Positions 1 to 9,740 are shown, counted from the stretch's first letter. The stretch is 64,000 bases of DNA from Thalassia testudinum (GCA_037157565.1 JAZHRO010000073.1:88762001-88826000), one strand, 5' to 3'. Made by a program: numbers and translations. The notes: generated from the letters alone by a model not told the origin.

Positions 1-346
1 CACTTGACCCTAAGCCTCTAATTAAAACTGGTAGTAACTTGACCCTTTTAAGGATTGGAGGTCTAACTACCTACGTGTAGCGGCTACGTGCTGGTGAGAG
101 TTCCCGCGTGCTATCGGGTGTCTAAGACTGGGGCAAACGGCCTTTCAATCTGGCCCGGTGGTTCCGTGGTGCTCGCATTCGGTTCCGTAGTTCGTGATAG
201 TAGGTAACTTAGATCTTTAGGTCTAAGGGCACACTGTAGAGGTTAGGAACTTGACTGTATTGATTTGTAATCAAGTGTACCTTTGCGGCGTCATTTCTCT
301 CATCCCTTTTCCCTTCTCATCTCCCCAATTCTTCCTGCGGTAGTGC
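1..346 (+). other. 3' part of the untranslated leader of element A
   Basis: This non-coding stretch precedes the gag-pol start. It is collinear with the minus-strand leader of L (52156-52505), including a shared run of short inverted sequences around 85-110 and 205-245. No convincing upstream reading frame was found. In LTR retrotransposons this position commonly holds dimerisation and packaging signals, but none can be assigned here from sequence alone. Confidence 0.7.
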
Positions 347-3300
347 ATGTTTGGGAGGAGGTCACAAAACCCTGAACTATTTGAATTGACTGATAAATCT
401 AGAAAACAAGTCGAATCGTCCTCCTCCTCCACAAACATGGCTGCACGCCCACCCCCAAATCCCGAGGGAGGAAACCGCCCTCAGAATCCACCAGGTGGTG
501 GAGCCTTAGAACCCATAACCCGCCTCCAAGCCCAAATGGAAATGTATAATGAGCAAATCGAAGCCATTCGGGAAACATTGGAGGAAATGCAGAACCCTCC
601 CGAACGGGAGGAGCCTAGGTCTCTTAGCTCTTATCAGAATCCCGCTGCTACAGAGACCATAGGACAAATTCGGGTTCCCATGGGCGGGGACGACTTTGAA
701 TTAAAACCAAACATAATTGGCCTAATCAATTTTCACTTTCATGGTCTTGCAAGTGAAGACCCATTTCTCCACTTGGAAGACCTAACCCGACTTGCTGAAA
801 CCGTTAAACCAAGAAATGTCGGGTTATCTATAGTCCTCATGAAGATGTTCCCGTTTTCATTACGGGATAAAGCGTCGCAATGGTTACGCACCCTTGGGAG
901 AACCATCCACTCTTGGGAAGAGATGCGAACAGCATTTCTCAAGAAGTTCTTCCCAATCGGGCGAACCAATGCGCTTCGCCGTGCTATCACTTCATTTACG
1001 CAACAAAACGGCGAACAATTTCATGAGGCATGGGAGAGGTATAACGACCTCCTCAGGAAGTGTCCGCATCACGGTCTGCCTAAGTGGCATATAGCCCAGA
1101 TTTTCTACTATGGGCTAAATGAGACTTTGAAGCAGATTGCAGACGCTTCCTGCGGAGGGAACTTTATGAATAAAGACGAGAATGGAGCATTCGAGCTGTT
1201 TGAAAATATGAGTGAAAACTCGATGAACAATGCTTCCATTGTCGCCTTTAATCGTACCAGCCAGCCCCGAAATGTCCACGAAGTTGACACGGGACCCTCC
1301 CATTCATCCACTGATCTAAGCCTTATTGCACAAAAACTGGATGAAGTCTCCGTCGTGCACAAGAAGCTGGACGAGCTTCTGGCCAACCCCGCCCGATCTA
1401 TGGCAAACACCACCTCTTCACCACTTCGTCACAATCCAAGTTCTTCTAATACCAGGCTTATCCCGAGAAACCCCGTTAGACCTTCCTTACCGAGTGTCGC
1501 GCCAAGCGACTCGGTAAGTCATGTGGAACTGGCTTCTGCGAGCCAGTATTTCGACACGGAGGACCAAGCCTCCGTGTGCTCTGACGCATATCTACATGCG
1601 GACGCGTCTTCTGGCATAGAAGATGCTTGCGCCCTGGGGAACAACCCGTTCTCTGCCACTTATAACCCAGGGTGGCGTAATCACCCGAACTTTGCATGGT
1701 CCAACAACCCGCAGCGCCAAAACCCCGCGGGTGGACCAATGCGACCGTCCGCACCCGTCATCCCAAGGGTCCAGTTTAATCCTATGGCAAATCCGCCATC
1801 AGGCCCTTGCGTACCACAAACTGAACACGCATCAAGCCCTCTTGACAAATTGATGCGAATGATGACGGAAATGTCAAAGCGCCATGAAGAGAACATGACC
1901 TCTCTTCAGCACCAATTGGCGCAGCAGAATGCCGAGATCAGTCAACTACGCATGGCGACTCGATCTCAGGGCACTCTTCCCGCCCAACCTGTTCCAAACC
2001 CGCGAAATTTCGTGCCCCGTGGTTCTCAACCACAGGTACGACCTTCTCAGGGACAGGTTAATCAAGTTCTGCAAGCTCCGAACATTCCACCGGGATTTCA
2101 GGCTAATCCTGCTGCAGCACCACACTCTTATATCCCCATTGCAAACCCTCCTCCACCGTATGATCCCACTGGACCCGCATCGTCCAATGCTATCACTACG
2201 AGGAGCGGTAAGCAGACCGTCGATCCGCCTCGACCTGATCCTGGCCCATCTTCTTCTTCGCCCTCTCATTCGGAATGCATACCGCATTCGCGAGAGGATG
2301 ATGCACCAAAACTTGTGCCAGAATCAGTCCCATTCCCTGAGGCTCTACTAAGGGAGCCAAAAGGCAAAAAGAAAAATACGCAGGCCTTTGACAACCTACG
2401 TAATTTGTTCAGGGATGTAGAAATCAAGGTACCCCTGCTCGAGGCAATCGACCACATACCTACTGTCGCTCGATTTTTCAAAGACTACACAACACCCAGG
2501 CGACAGTCAAAGAAGACTAAGAATCCGGTGGTTCTCTCGCCTCATGCGAGTTGTGCTATACTATCAAACTTACCACCGAAGCAGAAAGATCCGGGCACAC
2601 CACTGATTTCCTGTAGCATCCAAGGCTGCAGTTTTAACCGTGCCTTGCTTGATCTAGGATCTTCCATCAATCTCATACCGACCATCATGCTCAAAAAATT
2701 TTCCTTGGGAAATCTGAAACCCACCCCTGTCACGTTACAGTTGGCAGATCGTTCTGTCAAAATCCCGAAGGGTGTGGTGGAAGACGTGGTGGTTAGGGTC
2801 AACAGTCTCTGTTTTCCTGTTGACTTTCTTGTTTTAGATATGGAAGTTCCTAGTTCACTTTCTGATTGTCCGATCATCCTCGGTCGACCTTTCTTGGCCA
2901 CAGCCCGCGCCCACATCGACTGCGAGTCGGGCTGTATTGAGATTGCCGTTGGATCTGAGAAGCTCAAGCTTAACATATTCAAGGCAGCCAAGAACTTTGA
3001 TTGCGATTGCATTGAGGATGACACGTCTGACGAGGACATGGCCGTCAGCGCGTGTATCGGACTAATTGGGACCTATTCGGACTGTTGCGGATTACCTATA
3101 AACACTGATAACTGCCTGACCAACGCATACTGTGACGTTCCCCAATCCCTCCCTTGTCCAGTTCCTTCTCCTGGCCAGACTTCTGACGAGGTTTTCTCCG
3201 CTTCCCATACCTCGTGGTCTGAGTCATATCCGGGCTACTCACTGTCAGTCCACACTCATGAAGACCGAATTGCCCTTTCTTCCCCGCCAAATCAGGCGGA

Positions 3301-6300
3301 TTTACAAATCCACACTGGGACCTTGAGCCCATATACTTCTCACTGGGGCTATTCATTTTTGGATCCATCTATCCAAGAAGCCCATCTTCTTGGCCAATCT
3401 GAAGGCCAGTTTCTTCCTCCTAACTTGTTCTCCTACCCGTCTGGGACACTCTCGTCCCAAGAAATGCCAGATCCTTCCCCATCCACTCCCGAGCTAAAAG
3501 TGCTGCCTAATACACTCAAGTATGTTTTCCTGGGACCAAATGAAACGCTCCCTGTAATCATCAGTTCAAAATTAACCATGGAGCAGGAGTGCAAACTAAC
3601 TAAGGTCCTCCTAGAACACAAGGCAGCTATTGGATGGTCTTTATCAGACTTATCTGGTATTAGTCCCTCCTACTGCACTCATCGTATATATACGGAGGAG
3701 GAGGCTCGACCTTCTCGCGAGATGCAGCGACGTCTCAACCCTAACATGCGGGAGGTCGTTAAGAATGAAATCATTAAGTGGCTGGATGCGGGTATAATCT
3801 ACCCGATCAGCGATAGCCCCTGGGTGAGTCCGATTCACGTTGTGCCCAAAAAGGCAGGACTCACCATCCGTGTCAATGACAGGGGCGAATCCATCCCTAC
3901 ACGCACTCCTACATCTTGGAGAGTGTGTGTAGATTATAGGAAACTCAATGCTGCAACCAAGAAAGATCACTTCCCGCTACCATTTATTGACCAAATCCTG
4001 GAGCGGTTAGCGGGAAATAAATTTTTCTGCTTCCTGGATGGATTCTCAGGATATAACCAGGTGGCAATAGACCCCCGAGACCAAGAGAAAACCACTTTTA
4101 CCTGCCCTTTCGGCACCTTCACCTTTAGAAGGATGCCGTTCGGACTTTGTAACGCGCCAGCAACTTTCCAGAGATGCATGCTGGCGATATTTCATGACAT
4201 GGTGGGTGACTTTCTTGAGGTCTTCATGGATGACTTTTCAGTCTTTGGACCATCTTTCGACGAATGTCTTGCCAACCTGACTCGCATCCTTAGGAGATGT
4301 ATTGATGTAAACCTCGTGCTTTCCTGGGAAAAAAGTCATTTTATGGTGCACGAAGGAATTGTTCTTGGACATATCATCTCCGATAGGGGTATCGAGGTTG
4401 ACAGAGCTAAGCTCGATATCATTGCTGATTTACCTGTGCCTGGTTCTGTCAAACAAATCCGCTCCTTCTTGGGACACGTCGGTTTCTATAGGAGATTCAT
4501 CAAAGACTTCTCCAAAATTTCTCGACCCTTAACTCATCTCCTATCAACCGACGTGCCCTTCGACATGGGCCCTGACTGTATACAAGCATTCACGCAACTG
4601 CGTAATGCTGTCACCAAGGCCCCTGTTCTCCAGCCGCCTGATTGGTCCCTCAACTTTGAACTTATGTGTGACGCTTCAGACCTTGCAGTCGGAGCCATCC
4701 TGGGACAAAGACGCGATAGACACCCCTTCGTGGTATACTACGCCAGTAAGACGTTGGACGAGGCCCAGCGTAATTATACTACCACTGAAAAGGAACTACT
4801 GGCAGTCGTCTTTGGGCTGGAAAAATTCCGTTCTTACCTTCTGGGCTCTCACATTATTGTTTTCACTGATCACGCGGCCATTCGCCATCTCATGCACAAG
4901 AAGGATGCCAAGCCTAGACTGATTCGTTGGATCCTTCTGCTCCAGGAATTTGACATTGAGATTCGTGATAAGGTCGGAGCCCAGAATGTTGTGGCTGATC
5001 ACCTTTCCAGACTGGACCCTGACCATATTGGACTTACTCTGCCAATTAATGAAGTTTTTCCTGATGAGCACCTATTGGCAATAAATGCGGCAAGTGGACC
5101 GTGGTATGCCGACATTGCCAATTACCTTGCTTCTGGATCTCTTCCACGTGGCTGGCCTAAAAACCAGCGTGAGCGTCTCATAGCAGAAGCAAAGTATTAT
5201 TTCTGGGATAATCCACTTCTTTTTCGGATAGGTGCTGATCAAATCATCCGTCGCTGTATTCCTGACAGTGAGTTCCCCAGTGTGCTATCCTTCTGCCACG
5301 ATCAGGCCTGTGGAGGACATTTCTCTGGGAGGAAAACTGCAGCCAAGGTGTTGCAGTGCGGTTTCTTTTGGCCCTCCCTTCACCAGGATGCGCACGCTTA
5401 TGCCAAACATTGCACTAGGTGCCAGTCTTTAGGGTCAATGGCACGTCGTGACATGATGCCCTTGCAACACATCCTAGCTGCGGAAATCTTCGACATCTGG
5501 GGAATTGACTTCATGGGTCCCTTCCCTCCATCCAACGGCTTCGAATTCATCCTCGTGGCCGTCGACTATGTTTCAAAATGGATCGAGGCTATTCCCGCGC
5601 GCCGTGCTGACCATGTTATCTCCACCCGATTCGTCAAAGACCATATCTTTGCGCGTTTTGGGATCCCTCGGGCCATTATCTCGGATGGAGGAAGCCACTT
5701 TACCCATGCTTCTTTTCGGGCACTTCTGAGGAGATACGGAGTCCACCATCGTATCGCATCCCCGTATCATCCTCAGACGAACGGCCAGGCGGAAGTGTCG
5801 AACCGGCAAATCAAGCAGATTCTCCAGAAAACGGTTCGGCCTGACCGTAAGGATTGGTCCGACAAGCTGACTGACGCACTTTGGGCGTATCGGACCGCCT
5901 TCAAGGCTCCCCTTGGTATGTCTCCATATAGAATCGTTTACGGGAAGCCTTGTCATTTGCCTGTGGAGTTGGAGCACCGCGCTTATTGGGCGGTTCGCCA
6001 ATGTAACCTCGACCCAGACTTGTGTGAACGAGAAAGGAAACTCCAACTCCAGGAGCTGGAAGAGCTCCGTCGTGAAGCCTATGATTCTGCTCTAACCTTT
6101 AAACAGCGCACTAAGGCTTTTCATGACAGCCATGTTCGGCGGAAGGAATTTGAGCCATCTCAGCAAGTTTGGCTCTATAATGCCCGACTCAAATTCTTTC
6201 CTGGGAAATTAAAGTCCAAATGGACTGGTCCTTTTCTGGTCTCAAGACCATTCCCCAATGGGGCCGTCGAAATCGAAGATCCCAAATCTGGGCGTAAATT

Positions 6301-6388
6301 TACGGTCAACGGGCAGCGTTTGAAACCCTATCTGACTCATGAACCTGCCCCCGTTGGAGAAACCGTTGCCCTGCTGGAGGGTAACTAA
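347..6388 (+). CDS. gag-pol: Gag-Pol polyprotein of element A (Athila-type, intact)
   Basis: A single 2013-aa frame with no stop or shift encodes the capsid protein and the enzymes that copy and integrate the element. Gag capsid homology covers about residues 110-300, followed by a Pro/Asn-rich stretch; no CCHC zinc knuckle is visible. A NAITTRSGK-like motif precedes the protease, whose active loop is D769-L-G771-S-S rather than the usual DTG/DSG, with a later ILGRPFLAT segment near 844-852. A variable spacer (about 890-1060) leads to reverse transcriptase (about 1130-1330, FMDD at 1293-1296) and RNase H (Asp1442, ending near 1570). Integrase has an HHCC zinc site starting at His1651, catalytic D1721, D1780 and E1816 (35 residues between the last two) and a GPF module at 1961-1963. 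The ATG at 347 is chosen because L has the same start and the leader upstream is non-coding. A D-L-G loop is typical of Athila proteases, so it is probably not a defect. Confidence 0.95.
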   Translation: MFGRRSQNPELFELTDKSRKQVESSSSSTNMAARPPPNPEGGNRPQNPPGGGALEPITRLQAQMEMYNEQIEAIRETLEEMQNPPEREEPRSLSSYQNPAATETIGQIRVPMGGDDFELKPNIIGLINFHFHGLASEDPFLHLEDLTRLAETVKPRNVGLSIVLMKMFPFSLRDKASQWLRTLGRTIHSWEEMRTAFLKKFFPIGRTNALRRAITSFTQQNGEQFHEAWERYNDLLRKCPHHGLPKWHIAQIFYYGLNETLKQIADASCGGNFMNKDENGAFELFENMSENSMNNASIVAFNRTSQPRNVHEVDTGPSHSSTDLSLIAQKLDEVSVVHKKLDELLANPARSMANTTSSPLRHNPSSSNTRLIPRNPVRPSLPSVAPSDSVSHVELASASQYFDTEDQASVCSDAYLHADASSGIEDACALGNNPFSATYNPGWRNHPNFAWSNNPQRQNPAGGPMRPSAPVIPRVQFNPMANPPSGPCVPQTEHASSPLDKLMRMMTEMSKRHEENMTSLQHQLAQQNAEISQLRMATRSQGTLPAQPVPNPRNFVPRGSQPQVRPSQGQVNQVLQAPNIPPGFQANPAAAPHSYIPIANPPPPYDPTGPASSNAITTRSGKQTVDPPRPDPGPSSSSPSHSECIPHSREDDAPKLVPESVPFPEALLREPKGKKKNTQAFDNLRNLFRDVEIKVPLLEAIDHIPTVARFFKDYTTPRRQSKKTKNPVVLSPHASCAILSNLPPKQKDPGTPLISCSIQGCSFNRALLDLGSSINLIPTIMLKKFSLGNLKPTPVTLQLADRSVKIPKGVVEDVVVRVNSLCFPVDFLVLDMEVPSSLSDCPIILGRPFLATARAHIDCESGCIEIAVGSEKLKLNIFKAAKNFDCDCIEDDTSDEDMAVSACIGLIGTYSDCCGLPINTDNCLTNAYCDVPQSLPCPVPSPGQTSDEVFSASHTSWSESYPGYSLSVHTHEDRIALSSPPNQADLQIHTGTLSPYTSHWGYSFLDPSIQEAHLLGQSEGQFLPPNLFSYPSGTLSSQEMPDPSPSTPELKVLPNTLKYVFLGPNETLPVIISSKLTMEQECKLTKVLLEHKAAIGWSLSDLSGISPSYCTHRIYTEEEARPSREMQRRLNPNMREVVKNEIIKWLDAGIIYPISDSPWVSPIHVVPKKAGLTIRVNDRGESIPTRTPTSWRVCVDYRKLNAATKKDHFPLPFIDQILERLAGNKFFCFLDGFSGYNQVAIDPRDQEKTTFTCPFGTFTFRRMPFGLCNAPATFQRCMLAIFHDMVGDFLEVFMDDFSVFGPSFDECLANLTRILRRCIDVNLVLSWEKSHFMVHEGIVLGHIISDRGIEVDRAKLDIIADLPVPGSVKQIRSFLGHVGFYRRFIKDFSKISRPLTHLLSTDVPFDMGPDCIQAFTQLRNAVTKAPVLQPPDWSLNFELMCDASDLAVGAILGQRRDRHPFVVYYASKTLDEAQRNYTTTEKELLAVVFGLEKFRSYLLGSHIIVFTDHAAIRHLMHKKDAKPRLIRWILLLQEFDIEIRDKVGAQNVVADHLSRLDPDHIGLTLPINEVFPDEHLLAINAASGPWYADIANYLASGSLPRGWPKNQRERLIAEAKYYFWDNPLLFRIGADQIIRRCIPDSEFPSVLSFCHDQACGGHFSGRKTAAKVLQCGFFWPSLHQDAHAYAKHCTRCQSLGSMARRDMMPLQHILAAEIFDIWGIDFMGPFPPSNGFEFILVAVDYVSKWIEAIPARRADHVISTRFVKDHIFARFGIPRAIISDGGSHFTHASFRALLRRYGVHHRIASPYHPQTNGQAEVSNRQIKQILQKTVRPDRKDWSDKLTDALWAYRTAFKAPLGMSPYRIVYGKPCHLPVELEHRAYWAVRQCNLDPDLCERERKLQLQELEELRREAYDSALTFKQRTKAFHDSHVRRKEFEPSQQVWLYNARLKFFPGKLKSKWTGPFLVSRPFPNGAVEIEDPKSGRKFTVNGQRLKPYLTHEPAPVGETVALLEGN

Positions 6389-6407
6389 TTCTTTGCCTCA
6401 TTCTGAG

Positions 6408-6450
6408 TCCAGCTGGGGACATTAAATTCAGCGCTTGTTGGGAGGCACCC
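6408..6450 (+). promoter_or_regulatory. Conserved post-pol block (AGCGCTTGTTGGGAGGC)
   Basis: This block lies 20 bases after the pol stop. Related blocks follow the coding region of H (34345-34380), K (57757-57795, minus) and J (63352-63385, minus). The core GGGAGGCA(A)CC resembles the bases just downstream of the PBS in the same families. Its function is unknown; its conservation across elements with unrelated coding regions argues for a cis-acting RNA or DNA role. Confidence 0.6.
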
Positions 6451-6607
6451 TAACAGCACTCACCATCCACCATCACTTTTCACACCTCTATCGCAATCAC
6501 TTCACTTTTCTCTTCACCACCCACCATCCACCCACCGTTCCACCCTGATCTATACCCTGAACCTCAGCTCTTGTTACCCGATCTTCCTCTGCCTTTCCCT
6601 GCATGCA

Positions 6608-6650
6608 TATGAGGACATAGCATTGTTTGGCATGGGGGGGTGGATAGGCA
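6608..6650 (+). promoter_or_regulatory. Internal polypurine-like motif (GAGGACAT ... GGCATGGGGGGG)
   Basis: A GAGGACAT box is followed after a short gap by TTTGGCATGGGGGGG, which closely resembles the terminal polypurine tract at 7731-7746. The same pair occurs in H, K, L, G and J. It could be a second plus-strand primer site; that is inference. Confidence 0.55.
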
Positions 6651-7217
6651 TCCATAGGATCCGGGTATTTTATGGTATCAGACAATTACCACCTATTTAT
6701 AAATATGCAAGAAAAAGAAAAAAGAAAAAAAAAAAAAATATATATATATATATATATTAGTAATAAATGGTGTTTAGTAATGATCTAAAAGCTGAAACAA
6801 AAATACAATAAGTGTTTATGGATATTCAACCTCTGTTTTGAAGAATTTCCAGGCCACAGAAGCTTGATTCGCTCAGGCTCGGCTTAATTCACTTAAAGCA
6901 TTGACGAAATAGATCAAAATCTCTCCTAACTAAGAACGTTTCTTGTACCTGAGACACAGTACAGGATTCGTTGGTTTGCTTTTTCTTGAGAGCTTAAGTA
7001 AACTTGGTTCACACTACACATATCAGGAAAGATCAGGTGAACATAAGATCCAACCCTAGTGTTCATTAGGAAAGGTGGAGTCCTTACCTGTGCGTGCAGG
7101 TAGACTTTTTATCCCAAGCTTTAGTCTTGTGTTTAGGAGTGGCTCTTTCCACCAAAAAGAAACTCTCCCACCAAAAAAAAAAAAAAAAAAAGTGTGCTCT
7201 TTCAAAATGTGTTGTAA

Positions 7218-7238
7218 GAGATATACTGACATATGTTT

Positions 7239-7279
<41 letters not shown>

Positions 7280-7304
7280 TGTTGCAAAAGAGTCAGTATA
7301 TCTC
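7218..7304 (+). repeat. 13-bp inverted repeat enclosing a long A tract
   Basis: GAGATATACTGAC at 7218-7230 pairs perfectly with GTCAGTATATCTC at 7292-7304; between them is an A homopolymer of about 39 bases. Element L has the same two arms (48285-48297 and 48333-48345) around a shorter A-rich loop in its sense strand, so the stem is older than the expansion of the homopolymer in A. Confidence 0.8.
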
Positions 7305-7710
7305 ATAAATGTCGGTATAATTTGTTTTTCGAAAATGGGAGTTGAGTTTTCCGTAATCATCTTAAGGGTCAATCCGAAAACACGAGCTGAAATTGGGACC
7401 AACCTGTACTTAAAAATTCGTGAAACCCTGAGAGTGAGTCTTAAGGTTCATCTGGTCAGTCTTGATCCTTCACTATGCACAAACCATAACCTCTTGAGCT
7501 CTCGAGTATGGAAAAACCTCCTGGGTCCTGGAAATCGTACTTAAGGTTTAAATATCAAGAGTCCTGGTTAGTTGAGAGATAATCTTTGTCATGTAAGACT
7601 TAAAGTACTGGTAGTCTTCTTTACAATTGGTTCTCACAATATCCGATAATAAACACACCGATATCATCTCAGAAGAAAATCTTCAGCTTAAGAACATTTC
7701 TAAATACGGT

Positions 7711-7746
7711 TTTGCTAGGGACTAGCAAAAGATAGGCATGGGGGTA
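7711..7746 (+). promoter_or_regulatory. Pre-PPT hairpin and polypurine tract of element A
   Basis: TTTGCTAG and CTAGCAAA are separated by GGA (7711-7729), forming an 8-bp stem. It is directly followed by GATAGGCATGGGGGTA (7731-7746), the polypurine tract that primes plus-strand synthesis, and then the LTR. The same arrangement precedes the 3' LTRs of G and H, with weaker versions in J, K and L. Confidence 0.8.
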
Positions 7747-8436
7747 TATGTTTGCACCTCAAAACACGCCTATAAGGACGCCTTCTTATGCTATTTTCTA
7801 GCATTAACTATGTATATTATAATCCTATAGTCGCATCTGTAAAAATACTTGCATTCATGCATTTAATTAAGAGGAGGGAAGAATGAAATAAAAGGGCTTC
7901 ATAATTTACATTTCCCTCAAGTGCCTCTTTACAAAATCCATCTCTTTTATTTTTTTATCTCCACTTGATTTTTATTTCTCCCGCTGCTGCAACTTCTTCT
8001 CCGCTGCCTCTCCCTGCTGTCCTGCGGTCCTTCCCGCTGCTGCAATGCTGCAACTTCCTGCGCGCGTCCGCCCTCTCCCTGCCCAAGCCATTCCCTGCGG
8101 CTGCCATTCCTCCCATTCCCCGCATGCTGCATGACCATGCTCTCTTCTTCTATAAGAAGCCACGGGTTCTTCTTCTTCGCGGGGGGGCTGGCTGCAGCAA
8201 GAAAGAATCACCACCAGCAGGCCGCCACCTTCCTCTCCTCCCTCTCCCCTCCATACGTCGGTCCTCCTCCGAGGAGAAACCCGACGGGCAGGAGCTCACT
8301 GTGGTGCACACTACCACAGTGAGACCATCACCGCCCAGCTCTTCAAAGAGCCGGTGGGCGTGGTGGCTCTCTGTTTTCATTTGTTTTCCGTTCCTGCCCT
8401 TCCCGCCATTGCTGCTTCTTCAAAGTCTGAAGCTTG

Positions 8437-8552
8437 AAGCAGCAGCAGCAGCTAAGCTTGAAGCAGCAGCAGCAGCTAAGCGGAAGCAGCAGCAGCAGCT
8501 AAGCGGAAGCAGCAGCAGCAGCTAAGCGGAAGCAGCAGCAGCAGCTAAGCGG
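8437..8552 (+). repeat. Five tandem copies of a 23-24-bp CAG-rich minisatellite
   Basis: The unit is AAGC(AGC)4-type followed by TAAGCGG; the first copy has TTG in place of GG. I do not see the array in the LTRs of L, so it is probably a local expansion in A. Confidence 0.85.
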
Positions 8553-8977
8553 CGGCGGCCCCCGCAGCTTCCGCGAGCGTCTGCAGGCGCCCCAGCCCCT
8601 CTGCACGCGCCTGCAGGCCTTCCCCGCCTCCGTTCGTCTGCTCTGTCGCCCGCCTCTGCGCCCGCAACCGGTCGCTGCGCTCCTCAGCAGCGGCCGGCCA
8701 AGCGTCTCCCTGCCTCCCTACCAGCCTCTGCAAGCGCCCGCGCGTGCCTGCAGACTCCCCGCCTCCTTCTCCGAGCGCGCTGTCGCGAGCCTCCGCGCTC
8801 GCAGCAGGTCGACGCAGACTCCTCATCTCCTCTGCGCGAATACGCGCCCACGACCATCAGACGACGGCCTTCGACTGCAGACGACTTGAAACGTGCTCCC
8901 TCGCCTCCTGCAGTGCGGCTGCCTCCGTTCTCTCCTCTCCTGCCAGCTCTCTCCTGCATTCTCTCCCTCTGCCGATC

Positions 8978-9071
8978 TCTCTCTCTCTCTCTCTTTCTCT
9001 TTTTTTCACTTACAGCAACACACACACACCCATTCACCGACACACACACTCACACACTAATAGTAACTTAT

Positions 9072-9119
<48 letters not shown>

Positions 9120-9395
9120 CTATATATATATACTTATATCTACATAGTATATCTATATAGTTATGTATACATACATATAATATAATATATATACATATAC
9201 ATATATAATATATATATATATATATATACACATACTCATATACATATATATATATATACATATCTATATACTTATACATATACACATATATATATATACA
9301 TATATATCTAGATACATATATACCTATATACATATATATATATATATCTATATAGTATTATATATATATACTTATATACATATATACATAGCTAT

Positions 9396-9430
<35 letters not shown>

Positions 9431-9510
9431 CACCTATATATATATATATATCTATCTATATATATCTATACATATATACTTATACATTTATATACATACA
9501 TATGTACATA
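8978..9510 (+). repeat. Composite CT / CA / TA microsatellite in the LTR of element A
   Basis: A CT run (about 8978-9000) is followed by a CA run (9018-9057) and then about 440 bases of TATA/TACATA repeats. The same order, in reverse complement, occurs in both LTRs of L, so the compound tract belongs to the LTR family, with lengths that differ between copies. Confidence 0.9.
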
Positions 9511-9532
9511 TATTTTCACGTTATTTACTATA

Positions 9533-9584
9533 CGCTGTATCGCGGGAATATTTGCACCAGTTGCTGATATTCTGCGATACAGCG
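9533..9584 (+). promoter_or_regulatory. Long imperfect hairpin between the TA tract and the promoter
   Basis: The arm CGCTGTATCGCGGGAATAT (9533-9551) pairs with ATATTCTGCGATACAGCG (9567-9584) around a 15-base loop. Both LTRs of L keep the inner stem (GGGAATAT with ATATTCC) and the loop core in the same place (45745-45793; 54145-54183). Confidence 0.7.
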
Positions 9585-9720
9585 TGTACAAAAAGCGTGG
9601 TCCCATACATCATCCATCCTCCATCCACACTCCACGCGGCACCTAGTCGTGTTGGTTGCGTCTCTCTAGACGTCGGCTGACTCGACATAGTGCTACACTC
9701 CATCGTCACCTCCACCCCCA

Positions 9721-9740
9721 CCCCTTTATATATATACTAC
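9721..9740 (+). promoter_or_regulatory. Putative TATA box of the LTR of element A
   Basis: CCCCTTTATATATA follows a C-rich stretch. L has CCACCTCTTTATACATATA at the matching place. Transcription would start about 30 bases downstream. The neighbouring TA repeats make a TATA call less specific here. Confidence 0.5.

Larger units (their letters stand above)
6389..7746 (+). other. 3' untranslated region of element A
   Basis: About 1.36 kb with no credible protein. It begins with a conserved block (6408-6450: AATTCAGCGCTTGTTGGGAG and following), then an internal polypurine-like motif (6608-6650), a purine/TA run (6712-6757), two homopolymer A tracts (7173-7190 and about 7239-7277), a 13-bp inverted repeat around the longer tract, and finally the terminal hairpin and polypurine tract. 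Athila elements often carry an envelope-like frame here, but this copy has none. The region is collinear with 47783-49025 of L. Confidence 0.8.

Noticed and set aside
7239..7277. Poly(A) tail of a processed pseudogene or LINE/SINE insertion
   Set aside because: The A tract lies inside a conserved hairpin of the 3' UTR of A, and L has the same arms; no target duplication or unrelated insert adjoins it.
7218..7304. ENE-type RNA stability element
   Set aside because: ENEs need U-rich internal loops in the sense strand; here the loop is A-rich.
6389..7746. Envelope-like ORF expected in some Athila elements
   Set aside because: No frame of useful length, signal peptide or membrane segment in A or L.
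7965..8525. 186-aa frame in the 3' LTR of A
   Set aside because: It is Ser/Pro/Ala-rich and ends in the CAG minisatellite; the LTRs of L do not conserve it as a frame. Composition explains it.
9034..9333. Tyr/Ile-repeat frames in the TA tracts (also 46120-46378 and 54461-54934)
   Set aside because: Translation of TATA/TACA microsatellites.
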